From Chara braunii (Eukaryota > Streptophyta > Charophyceae > Charales > Characeae), in assembly GCA_003427395.1 (NCBI GenBank), contig BFEA01000461.1, forward strand, positions 189,666 to 211,577: 21,912 nt of DNA, read 5' to 3'. Under the pieces are notes generated by a model that was not told the origin of the DNA, did not search any database, and worked only from the letters and a program-made list of their open reading frames with translations. Both the position numbers and the translations under genes were made by a program. Below are positions 1 to 8,855 of the stretch, one piece after another; the first letter of the stretch is position 1; each line of letters begins with the position of its first letter.

Positions 1-624
1 TGCCTACCTTGATTTTTTTGATAAGCGTTGTTTGAAGCTAAGTTGACCTTTGTCGTACGTATAATTGAATTGTATATAGGACGGTTTCAGAAGATTAGTC
101 AACTTACGTTGACCTAAGTTTTCTTTTGATGTTTGACTTTCGATTGTCCTTGAAAGAAAGGACTAGGATTGATCGAGATTTTCTTACGCTTGGAGTATCA
201 CGTCCTAGTCGACCGACGTCGGTCTGATTCCTGGGAGATCAGCGCCCCAGGGACGGACGACGTTTGGGTCCACTTTGACGTTTAACCATGCGTACCTATG
301 CTACAGCGAACGAGCAAACACCCTCGACTGACCTACCTCTGCAATTGCATCTAAAAGCTTTCGCATGTGGGTCGGTAGCTCGGTGGGGATATGCCCCTAA
401 GGGTGGTGACAGGCCCTTAGGGAAGGTAAGTTGTGCCCCGTGAGAACCTATCCTGTCGTAGGGGACCGCGGGATGTACAGCTGGGGCACTCGGCCGGAGC
501 GACGAAGGGTCGACGCGGGTTACCGTGTCGTCCCCGAGTTGTCTCTAAAAAGTTGAGAGCCTAAGTTTCTCCTGCGTGACGCGACCGGAAGGGCCCTCGC
601 TCGCGCGGGGGCCGATGCGCTCGA
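1..624. other. Unassigned sequence upstream of element 1
   Basis: I recognise no gene or retroelement protein here. The right part (about 440-624) is rich in G, C and CpG, unlike the AT-richer left part. There is a perfect 14-bp palindrome at 211-224 (GACCGACGTCGGTC), a short CCTGGG/CCCAGG inverted repeat at 230-251, and a 9-bp inverted repeat CCCTAAGGG (395-403) / CCCTTAGGG (414-422) with a 10-base loop. It could be part of an LTR or leader of another element, or ordinary intergenic DNA. The expected gag and protease of element 1 are not visible. Confidence 0.4.
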
Positions 625-630
625 CACCGG

Positions 631-699
631 TACTTCACCAAGATCGATCTGAAGTCCGGATCCCATCAAATTGCCATTAGACCGGATCAAAACACAGCC
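631..699 (+). pseudogene. Reverse transcriptase fragment (motif A region) of element 1
   Basis: About 23 codons read YFTKIDLKSGSHQIAIRPDQ and match the palm motif A block of Ty3/gypsy reverse transcriptase, including the metal-binding Asp in KIDLKSG. The same block occurs in element 3 near 20195-20270 with Tyr where this copy has Ser (SGSHQ versus SGYHQ). Nothing before 631 continues the domain. After about 700 the sequence jumps into the end of RNase H, so the rest of the RT, including YxDD, and most of RNase H have been deleted. Certainly non-functional. Confidence 0.8.
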
Positions 700-709
700 A
701 GTACTCTCA

Positions 710-1032
710 GACGAACTCAAGAGATGGATACAAGTGATAAACATGTATGACTATCAACTTGATCCTATCAAAGGAGAGTACAACAAGGTGGCAGATGCAC
801 TATCTTGACGGGCAGATTACCTGGGTGCGCTAGTAACTGAATTTGGCATATTTAATGATCTGACTCGATCGTTTGTGGAAGCCTATTAGCAAGATCCAAT
901 CATATCAGAGATCATTCGTAAATTCCAAGCAAAGGAAAAAGTGACTTTGGATGAATTTACCATGGTGGATGGCTGGCTCTTGCTTGAAAAGACAGGGAAT
1001 AAAAGATTGTGTGTGCCTAATAGAGAGTCTTT
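710..1032 (+). pseudogene. RNase H C-terminus and RNase H-integrase linker of element 1
   Basis: The frame starting at 710 encodes the C-terminal block of a Ty3/gypsy RNase H ending in VADALS, which carries the last catalytic Asp, and then the linker before integrase (RLCVPN motif near 1005-1022). It contains TGA at 806-808 where related elements have Arg in ALSRR, and TAG at 887-889 where Gln is likely; both are single C-to-T changes from CGA and CAG. A frameshift near 1033 moves the reading frame into that of the integrase zinc-binding domain. It is fused upstream to the RT scrap by an internal deletion. Confidence 0.8.
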
Positions 1033-1976
1033 GCATAGGTCACAATGCAACTGGACATTTCGGTTTTAAAAAGACTTCAACTAACCTAGTGCAGAAATTT
1101 TGGTGGCCCACTATGATGCAAGATGCGAAAAAGTACATTGAAACTTGCCAGGTTTGCTGAAGGGACAAACCTAGGACTCAGGCTCCGCTTGGGCTTATCA
1201 AGCCCTTGCCAATTCCTGAAGGTCCTGGCCAGAGTGTGTCCATGGACTTCATGGATACTCTCGTGACCAGTAAGTCTGGGAAAAGGCACATCTTCGTGAT
1301 AGTGGACCGCTTTACTACGTATGCAAGATTTATCGCTATGCCGAAAACTGCTAAAACTGACTATGTTATCAAACTGTTCCTGGATAACTGGGTCAGGGAT
1401 TTTGGACTACCTACGTCGATTGTAAGTGACAGGGATGTAAGGTTTACCAGCGAACTATGGCAGGCGACGGCTGAACAGATGAGTACCAACCTCCAAATGA
1501 CGTCCGGGAACCACCCCGAGTCAAATGGCCAGGCAAAACAGATGAACCGGGTAGTACAACAGCTGCTTCGGCATTATAATAAGCCAAGTCAGGATAACTG
1601 GGACAAGAGGTTACCTCTCGTCGCCAGCTTGAACAACAATGCAGTGCACAGTACTACTGGTACGACTCCCAACCAGCTGCACCTTGGTTGGCAGCCCAAA
1701 ACTGCACTTGACTTTTTGCTACCAGAAAGGCAACCCACTGCAGCACCCGGTAGCATAGAGTTTGCTGTTAATTATGAACAGATGCTGCAGCAGGCCATCG
1801 AACATATTAGAAAGTCTCAGGATGCTATGATCGCATCTGAGAATAAACATAGATGGCCCTTTAACTTTCAGGTAGGTGATAGAGTCTGGGTAAAGTCATC
1901 TGAACTAGGCCAGGAGTTGGGGATTTCATGTAAATTGATGCCACAATACTTTGGGCCCTGGGAGATCTTAGACATT
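1033..1976 (+). pseudogene. Integrase of element 1, interrupted by element 2
   Basis: Integrase inserts the element cDNA into the genome. The HHCC zinc-binding domain is intact in spacing, with His at 1041 and 1056 and CQVC at 1146-1157, but the following codon is TGA (1158-1160), likely from CGA. The catalytic core begins near 1206. Asp residues 14 (SMDFMD) and 75 (SDRDVRF) of that reading frame are present, but the third acidic residue, 35 residues further on, is Lys (AAA at 1536-1538 in NGQAKQM) where the family has Glu, so the enzyme would be dead even without the stop. The frame runs to Asp-Ile at 1971-1976, where element 2 begins. The continuation is at 10973. Confidence 0.92.
1972..1976 (+). 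repeat. Target-site duplication of element 2, left copy
   Basis: ACATT here recurs at 10968-10972, immediately beyond the other end of element 2. Five bases is the usual Ty3/gypsy duplication. Because the right LTR ends in a T-rich stretch, the exact length (4 or 5 bases) is uncertain. The integrase reading frame of element 1 resumes correctly after the right copy, which supports this as the true target site. Confidence 0.85.
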
Positions 1977-2595
1977 TGCAAGGGACCTGACTGTCAACAC
2001 TTGCCAGAGTGTAACACAATGCATGCCACTTCACCATTCACACAGATTATGACTCCACACACAACGTAGAATGGGGATGAGATGAGAACCAAGTCACGCA
2101 GCTCATATTATCTCAAACACATTATAAAGAGTATCTTGAGTTCATGTCTCCAGGCGCTCAACAACATGACCTGTCTCTCTCTCGAACATCAACATAATGG
2201 GGCCTGGCTTAGCCAGCGCCACCTCTCACAGCAACCAGCGAGTACAGAACAGGTAAGTAGTCACCATAGCCATTCGTCAACCTGTCCTTCTTCTCTCTCT
2301 CTCTCAGTCTCAAGATCTCAGTCTTAGTCCTCCTCTCTCATCATACATGCACACTCCTACCACAAAGATCGACTTTGAATGCTACTCACTGTAGGCTAAC
2401 AACTAACCCTCTAACTATGCTACTTGGCTGGTGCAACTAGGGCTGCCTCTTGCAAGCCAGCGCCCAGGTCATTCTTCCTTCCAGCGCAGCTTCTCCTCCA
2501 ACGCTAACCCAGCTAGCCAGCGCACAAGTGCACGCAGCACTTCCACGCTGATAATGCCAGTGGGAATCTGATGTCAAGGGAGGCTGGCCTATTGC

Positions 2596-2601
2596 TTTAT
2601 A
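2596..2601 (-). promoter_or_regulatory. Candidate TATA box of element 2 LTR promoter
   Basis: TATAAA on the minus strand lies about 540 bases into the LTR in the element's own orientation, a reasonable distance for the end of U3. The same motif is conserved in the other LTR at 10432-10427. Position and orientation are the only evidence; no transcription start can be seen. Confidence 0.4.
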
Positions 2602-2817
2602 CTGCTGGTCTCCCCTGGCGAGGTCTGCATTGGTCTGTATTGGCACTTTGGGCCTCCTTCAGTCCCAGGCCAATGCATATGTGTGTGTCCCAGTATTTTC
2701 GCCTCAGGGTCTGCTGCTGCTGCGGCCATTTGGCCTGGATTTCGGACTGGGTGTCTGAATCTAGACCCCCTATAAAGACTTAGACAGAATTGGGAACCTG
2801 CCCTTTGACTTCCTTTT

Positions 2818-2913
2818 GGACAGACACACAATTTGCACGAACAGACACTCATACTGCACGAACAGACACATACTGTACGTACAGACACATCTCTTGCTTG
2901 AACAGACATGACC
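2818..2913. repeat. Degenerate 19-21 bp tandem repeat inside the LTR
   Basis: Five units share the core GAACAGACAC followed by variable sequence such as TACTGCAC. They lie in the U3 part of the LTR, upstream of the candidate TATA box in the element's orientation. The same array is in the 5' LTR at 10649-10744. Repeats in U3 are often enhancer-like; a role here is inferred only from position. Confidence 0.75.
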
Positions 2914-3176
2914 TCCGCACCCCCTGGACAAACAGTTGTGAGTCCCAAATCCAGATATTGCAGCTGTTCGTACAGGGCACAACTGTGACCTTTGGCATTG
3001 GCTTTTACTTAGCTAGGATGTGACTTTAGACCCAGAGAACATGTCCTTTGATCTGCTTTCACGAGTTGGGCCCTCGTGAGTGATCCCTCTATGCTGCATT
3101 TGCCGAACAGGGTCTGAATCGGGTAAAGGCCCTCTTACTCTCGCCGGCCTAATTCCGAAGTCCTCTGAGAAAACCT

Positions 3177-3899
3177 TCATCTATGTATAATACTTATTCC
3201 TCTTCTTGTTCTTTCATAAGCAGATACAATATGAGGTGCAGACTCTAGCAAATTTTCCCTTGTAAACCAGCGATCTTCACTTGGATCCTGATAAGCGAAC
3301 CTCACCTTATATTGCCGCTGTGGTCTGCCCCTACGTCCAGCCTGAAAGGTACTTTCAACAACAATCTTATCCATGTCGTATTTCCCATCCATATTAGGAG
3401 ATATCGCCGATCTGCGACTGGGAAACAACTCATTTGTTACGCAAGGTAAGAGTTTCGAAGCGTGGAATACTGGATATGTATGTAGATGTAGACGAATCTC
3501 TATAACATATGAAGGGCCATCCACATCGCCAATTACATCTAGAACCTGCCAAGGTCCTCTATAGGCGGGTAGTGACTTCTGAGAGATGTTCTCTTCAGGA
3601 ATAAAGTCTTTAGACTTAACCCACACTAGATCACCTACAGCAAACTGTGAAAGTCTTCAATGCTTATTTGCTTGTTCAATCATTTGATGATGTGCTTTCA
3701 TTATATTTCCTTTTACCTTTTGAATGTCTTCCTGATACTGAATAGCAAATTCACTAGTTCCTAGTGGAAGCTTAAGTACTTGATCCGGGTTCAGCCGATC
3801 AATAGGCCTGCGTGGACGCCATCCCAGATGCAACTCCATCGGAGTTTTGAATGTAGATAAATGAACAGAGGTATTGTAAGCGCTAGCAACTTTGGGCAA
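3177..3899 (-). pseudogene. Integrase C-terminus with chromodomain-like end, element 2
   Basis: Two segments in one frame (3899-3657 and 3626-3177) make up the integrase C-terminal region: the AYNTSVHLST and LHLGWRPRRP blocks typical of Ty3/gypsy, the GDLVWVKSKD-type beta-barrel motif, and YPVFHASKL. The end (KVRFAYQDPSEDRWFTREN, near 3320-3250) looks like a degenerate chromodomain, which in chromoviruses guides integration to marked chromatin. A TGA at 3656-3654 interrupts the two parts and is likely from CGA. The final stop is at 3179-3177, 37 bases before the 3' LTR. The match to the equivalent region of element 1 at 10973-11349 is clear. Confidence 0.9.
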
Positions 3900-3917
3900 A
3901 TGTTCGTCCTAGTCAAT

Positions 3918-5195
3918 CTAATCGGGACGAATATACATGCGCAACGTTTGTTGCAAGATATTGTTCATCTGCTCAGTCTGGCCATTTGTCTCAGGGTGTC
4001 TACCTGACGACATAGTTAACTTAGAGCCATAGACATTCATGAGTTGTTGCCATTGTTCACTCGTGAACCGTGTACCTCTGTCACTCACAATTGTCAAGGG
4101 ATGTCCATAATCCTTTACCCAATGGTTAAAGAATTCCCGGATTACCAGTTTCGTTTTTGCTTCCGCTGGTAAAGCTACGAAGACAACATACTTACTAAAT
4201 TTGTCAACGATTACCATTCCCTGCGTCTTCCCATTCCTGCTTTTTACCTTGGTGTCCATAAAGTCAATGGACACAGAGTCTCCCGGACCTGTTGGAATAG
4301 GCAAAAGCTTAAGTAAACTAAGGGGAGACTGTGTGGTGCTCTTATTTCTTTGGCACATTTGGCAGCCCTGCACATACGCAATGCAGTATGGTTTCATACG
4401 AGGCCAGGTGTAGGAACGCACAAGGTTTGCGGAGGTCTTCCTCCACCCAAAATGGCCCTCGGTGTCTTGACATTCCCCCAAGATCAAACTCTTGATCTCT
4501 TCTACATTTGGAATACAAAGTCTGTCATGCACATCAGTCCTTTCAAACAATAGTCCTTGTGTGATACGATAGTTAGGAAACTCTGCTAGCGTTTCTTGTA
4601 CACGCTTAAGCATAGCGCCATAGACAGGATCAGTGGAATACGCATTTCTAATTTTTTCTTGCAAATCGGTGCCCACATTTAAGTATGTTACAATGGCACC
4701 AAAAAAATCTGATCTTCGACTTAATGCGTCGGCGACAACATTATATTTACCCTTAACTGGCTTTAGCTCAAAGTCATATTGATCAATCATAACGGCCCAC
4801 CTTATCAATTTAGGTGTCATTCGGGCCTGTGTTTTAAGCCAGCGTAGTGTTTCATGATTCGAATAGCCCTTGAAGTGGCGTCCCAAGAGATAGTGTCGCC
4901 AATGATCCAAAGCTTCCCGGAGAGCATACAACTCCCTCTCATACATAGAAACGGCGACCTTCTCGTTAGGCAGTCGTCGAGACATAAATTCTACAGGTTT
5001 GTATTCATTTCCGTCATCTTGCTGAAGTATAACACCTATCCCGTATTGACTGGAGTCAATTGTGACCACGAAGGGTAATGAAGGGTCAGCAACTTTCAAA
5101 ACCGGGTAGTTAATTAGACATTTCTTCAGCTGTACAGTCTGAATCCCACTTCCAGATAGTTTATTTTTTAAGTAATTTGCGAATGGGTGCAGCAA
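3918..5195 (-). pseudogene. RNase H and integrase core of element 2
   Basis: A 425-codon open stretch. RNase H occupies about residues 40-160, with Asp47 (TIDSSQ), the Glu of YERELY (86/88) and Asp156 (VVADALS). The acidic residue normally found in a TDH-type motif is Asn113 (YSNHETL, codon 4859-4857). The integrase zinc domain has His248, Cys278 and Cys281, but the first His is Gln243 (codon 4469-4467). The core has the full catalytic triad Asp311, Asp372 and Glu408 (D, 35 residues, E). The frame ends at TAG after residue 425, with a second TAG nearby, before continuing at 3899. The two missing key residues and the stops argue for inactivity despite the good overall state. Confidence 0.93.
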
Positions 5196-5877
5196 TTATC
5201 GTGAAGTGTCTCACGAACTTCCGATAGTAATTGGCTAGCCCAAGGAATGACCGCAACTCAGTCAAAGTGTCGGGGTTAGGCCAATTGCGAATTGCCACAA
5301 TTTTCGAGTCTTCCGGTTTGATCCCATCACCATCAAGTACATGCCCTAGATATAAAACCTGACGCTTAGCCCATTCACACTTCTTTGGGTTTAGTTTCAA
5401 TTTTGCCTCATGCAATGTATTTAGCACAAGTCGAAGGTGCTCAGAATGTTCTTTCAAATCTTTACTAAAAACCAAAATATCATCCAAATAAAGAATGACA
5501 AATTTGACAAGCCACTCGCGAAAGAGTTCGTTCATAGTTCTTTGGAAAGTTGCAGAGGCATTCATAAGACCAAAGGGCAACACAATGAACTCATAATGCC
5601 CATACCTCGTTCAAAAGGCATTTTTGTATTGGTCTTCTGGCTCTACCTCAATTTGATGGTAGTCAGTTTTCAAATCAATTTTCGTAAAGTATTTGCAACC
5701 CTGCACACGATCTAGCAGATCATCTATCCGCGGTAACGGCTCGGCGCTTTTTACAGTTATTTCATTTAACTTCCTATAGTCTATACACATGCGTACCCCG
5801 CCATCCTCTTTAGGCACAGATAATACAAGCGCACCATAGGGCGAGGAGCTAGGCCTAATCCATCCCTTTTCTAGCAA
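5161..5877 (-). pseudogene. Reverse transcriptase of element 2
   Basis: Two same-frame segments cover the RT: 5877-5611 with GWIRPSSSPYGA, MCIDYRKLN and the motif A block KIDLKTDYHQI, then 5583-5161 with LPFGLMNASATFQ, the catalytic YLDD (5490-5479), YLGH and the thumb motif FLGLANYYRKF. Catalytic residues for polymerase activity are present. A TGA at about 5610-5608, in a position where relatives have Arg (AF-R-TRYG), breaks the two parts, consistent with CGA to TGA. The segment overlaps the start of the RNase H frame by 35 bases, so a frameshift lies near 5161-5195. Confidence 0.93.
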
Positions 5878-5892
5878 TTCATCAAGTTGGGA

Positions 5893-6561
5893 TCACAGTT
5901 CATCCAACTCTTTAGGTGACATTCGGTAGATGGCCCCTTTAGGAATTGAACTTCCTGGGATAATGTCTATGCGATGCTTAATGGGTCTCTCAACCACATC
6001 GCTTGGGGCCTCTGCCACATCTGCGAATTCTTTCAGAAGTTGCTCAATCTTTGGGGACTTAGGCTCTTCCTTAACTTCACCCTCTTTTACTGGGTGCACA
6101 TATGCCACAAAGACTTGGTCATACAAGTTATACTTCTTGACATGGCGAGCGAACGCTGGGGCACTCATACAACAATGAGCCAAGCTGCTTTCCTTACCTG
6201 ATTCATGAAATAGGCGGATTCTCTTCTTTCCACCTTGCGGACTAGGGAGCCAACACTCATGATTCCTCATCTTTATGTTTGTATTTGCAACTTCCCCCCA
6301 ATCCATACCTAAAGGAATGTCAAAAGGAAGATTATCTTCCACCAAAAGAGTCAGAGAGTGAAGAACGCGTTCCACCTTCCCCTCTGCTTCAAGCCGGAAG
6401 TATACCTTAACCCCTTCAACATATCTATCCATTACAGTTACCGTACTATTAGCTAATTTACTCACCATGGGCTCATCCAATTGCTTTACCTTAAGCCCGA
6501 GACGCAATTTTTGCAAACCTTTCTTACTGATATAACTGCGTGTAGACCCACTGTCTATCAT
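5893..6561 (-). pseudogene. Aspartic protease and RT N-terminus of element 2
   Basis: The frame starts with MIDSGSTRSYIS. The Asp-Ser-Gly (6555-6547) is the active-site triad of retroviral-type aspartic proteases, which cut Gag-Pol into mature proteins. The partner motif LPFDIPLGMDW is near 6330-6295. The remainder is the linker into reverse transcriptase with [17 protein letters not shown], the conserved N-terminal RT block. The frame stops at TGA (5892-5890) where relatives have Arg in ELDELR. The 40 bases before 6561 contain stops, so protease is cut off from gag in the present sequence. Confidence 0.9.
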
Positions 6562-6602
6562 TCCTCCTACTCTTATTTTATTGACTTAAAGATCTGCAAT
6601 TA

Positions 6603-6860
6603 TTAGCTGTCCTTTACGTTTTTCATCTCAGTCCAGGCTTGGCAACGAGCGGCCAACTCATCACCCACACTAACGAGGGATCCATCTAGAGAGATGCATA
6701 CGCTTGCCACCTCTGGACAGTGTACTAGATGGGGACTGTCTACCTCTTCAGTTTCTGCCAATGGGACCTTCGAATGGGAGGATTTCTTTTTTTCAACACC
6801 CGAAGTCCCTGTAGAGGCAACTGAGACCTGTACTGGCTGTTCCCTTTTGCCATGTTGTAA
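6603..6860 (-). pseudogene. Gag-protease linker of element 2
   Basis: An open stretch of about 85 codons on the minus strand runs from 6860 to the TAA at 6605-6603. Its composition is acidic and serine-rich, as is usual between nucleocapsid and protease. It follows the zinc knuckle at about 6895-6865 in a different frame, so a frameshift separates them. No catalytic motif is expected or seen. Assignment rests on position and open frame only. Confidence 0.5.
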
Positions 6861-6868
6861 TCAGGGCA

Positions 6869-7213
6869 CTAAGGGACAATGTGGTCGGGGTCCCCACATT
6901 TAAGGAACTGGTCGGCAACGTTCCTTTCCTGCCAAACTTTTTTTGTACCCCAGATTCTTCCAAGGTTCCCCTTCGGGTAGACCTGGATGAGGTGGGTATG
7001 GCTTGTCCCAATTGTTGTACCAAGTGCCTCTTCCTCTTCCCCAGCCAGAATTGAAACCACACCCACCTTACGAGGGACCATTACCCCTTCCACCCGCATA
7101 GTAGCTACCTTCGCCACCACCCATTTGGGCAGCGGGTCCTCTTCCACCACGTTCGCGGCCTCCTCTTCCTCGGCCACGTCCTCTTCCTTGGTGCCCTCCC
7201 CCGCGGGCTGCAA
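6869..7213 (-). pseudogene. Nucleocapsid region with damaged zinc knuckle, element 2
   Basis: This is the nucleocapsid region, which binds element RNA. In the current frames its Gly/Arg-rich upstream part reads as Glu/Ala-rich, indicating indels. The end reads FLKCGDPDHIVP, then TAG, then Cys. It resembles a CX2CX4HX4C zinc knuckle in which the first Cys is absent (Phe at that position) and the codon before the last Cys is a stop, probably from CAG. Two overlapping frames (7213-6869 and 7062-6793) each hold part of it. Confidence 0.65.
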
Positions 7214-7220
7214 CGGCTGC

Positions 7221-8066
7221 CTAGCTCCCCTCTTGAGCTACCGGACCGTTGGGTCCTTCCTCAAGACCATAGTCAACTTGATCCCAAGAAAGTGTTTCGA
7301 CACCTCCTTCTTCAAAGGTCAGAAGGAGGCTGTCTTTCCCAGGTATAGACCCTGAGATTGTGCGGTTTTGCCACTTTTCACCCGCTTGCAGATCTTTCCA
7401 GTAATGGCAATAGTTAGCTTCGGCCAAGAAGCCAGCGTGATCTATGACGATCTTGCTGAACTTCTCGTAGGTCATCCCCTCCTCCTTTGTACGGGGATAC
7501 AACTGAATACAAAGGGGGTCGGGTAGTGCGCGTGCAAAACTATTCAATATCTGAGCAGGGGTCAAACCATGTTCATTGCATTGTAACAGTTCGTCCATGG
7601 TAGCTTTAAGCGCTGAGGTGCTCTTCGATTTTCTATCTGGGAGGTTTAGGACTAATATTTCTGTCATCCTGGCTAAGTTCTTGTCTTCAAACCGGTCTCG
7701 GATGGCTTTGAAAAAGTCCTCAATTCAGGTTTGCTGGGAGTATTCTACCATAGAGCTGCAACCTGCCTCCTTTTGCAGGGAGATGGTGAAGCTCATGGCA
7801 TCTCCCTCCATACACGAACTTATCATTAGCACCCTGTCCCAGTATGGAATGCGTTGTCCGTAGACGTATGACTCGACTGTTGCAATCCAATGTAGCACAC
7901 TTTGCTCTTTCTTACCGTTGTATGTCCATGGAACTTTGACCTTTATTTTTCGTACATCTATATCCTTATCTTCTCGAAGCACTCCCTTCCCTTTCTTATC
8001 ATCTCCTCCATCTCCGTCTCCATCTCCACCTCCTCCTCCGCCGCTGCCTCGAACTATTCTTCTCAA
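7221..8066 (-). pseudogene. Gag capsid-like domain of element 2
   Basis: One frame, broken by TGA at 7724-7722 (likely CGA), covers 8066-7221. It starts with a low-complexity Gly/Asp tract (GGGGGGDGDGDGGDD, 8045-8000), then has the retrotransposon Gag signature: VPWTYNGKK, WIATVESYV, MEGDAMSFT, then ALKATMDELLQCNEHGL and SFARALPDPL. These are typical features of the Ty3/gypsy Gag capsid, which forms the particle. Helical, without catalytic residues. Assignment rests on these blocks and on position between leader and pol. Confidence 0.85.
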
Positions 8067-8855
8067 TTACGGTCGGAGTAAAGGTCTGTGTGATATGATT
8101 GTCTAGTTTTTCAATATAGGATTGTATATGCAGATCGATGTCTTTGGCGGACTTCTGTAGAAAGGTATTCCAGACTCCCTCAAACTCGTATTGGTGCGTT
8201 TCCATTTTTTGCAACGTTCTATTTATTGTCGCTACCTCTTGCTTTATGTGAAGGACTGTTTCTGTTAAGAGGGCAAAGCTTCTCTTCCGTTGCAGCTTGC
8301 TTGTCTTTTTGGTCTTGCAGCTCTTTATGCAATCTTGCCCCCTCGACTTGCAGCCTTTTTCTTTCATCTAATTCCTGCCGCTTTGCTGCCAACATTTTGC
8401 TATGCAGTTCGGCACGTTTTTCCTCGAGCAAAAGATCTTTTTCCCTTTGGTCTGCAATGGATGTCAACTTTGCAAGAAATGCATCTCTTTCTGCCTCTGT
8501 CTCTTCTACGCGATCGCTGGAGTATGCATACTGGTCATACCAGTCCAGAGGCTTGACCTCAAGTCCTCCACCTGTCTGACTAGTCTCACCTCTTTCCGTC
8601 TGCCGTCTGATGAGCCTGTCATCGACAGGTTCATCTTCTTCTTCAATTGTCTGCAATTCCTCCTTCAACTGTTTTTCCATTTTCTCTTTCATTTCCCTTT
8701 TTAATCTTTCTTCTTCCAGTTGGGTTTTCTTCTTTATCTCCTCTTCTTTCTGTCTTTCTCTCTTTCTCTTTCTTTTTCTCTGCCTTCCGACGATCGATTT
8801 CTGCCGGTTCAGCAGGCATGGGCCCTGGCTTCACGGCACCGGACCTCATCATCAT
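7999..8855 (-). pseudogene. Gag N-terminal coiled-coil region of element 2
   Basis: The likely Gag start is the MMM at about 8855 (MMMRSGAVKPGPMPAEP). The protein is very rich in Glu, Lys, Arg and Leu, with strong coiled-coil character through EKDLLLEEKRAELHSKMLAA and ATEEKL, then QKMETHQYEFEGV. Three different frames must be used (8855-8643, 8692-8219, 8367-7999), so at least two frameshifts are present. The alternative frame ending RRRRRRWRWRRRWRR is only a shadow of the Gly/Asp tract in the true frame. Long coiled-coil leaders to Gag are plausible for this family, but I recognise no named domain. Confidence 0.7.

Larger units (their letters stand above)
1977..3139 (-). repeat. 3' LTR of element 2
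   Basis: This 1.16 kb block is repeated with about 2-3% difference (by eye) at 9811-10967. In the element's orientation it ends CCCTTGCA at 1977 and starts near 3139. It contains a degenerate 20-bp tandem repeat (2818-2913), a minus-strand TATAAA (2601-2596), a CT microsatellite (about 2292-2307) and several CCAGCG motifs. The inner boundary at 3137-3139 is uncertain by one to three bases because the first bases of the two copies differ. No strong polypurine tract is visible just inside it (3140-3176). Reading frames predicted inside this LTR are not supported as genes. Confidence 0.9.

Noticed and set aside
2818-2913. CRISPR-like array of short repeats
   Set aside because: The units are degenerate, have no proper spacers and lie inside an LTR that is duplicated at 9811-10967.
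7999-8050. Arg/Trp-rich RRRRRRWRWRRRWRR peptide
   Set aside because: It is the alternative frame of a Gly/Asp low-complexity tract in Gag.
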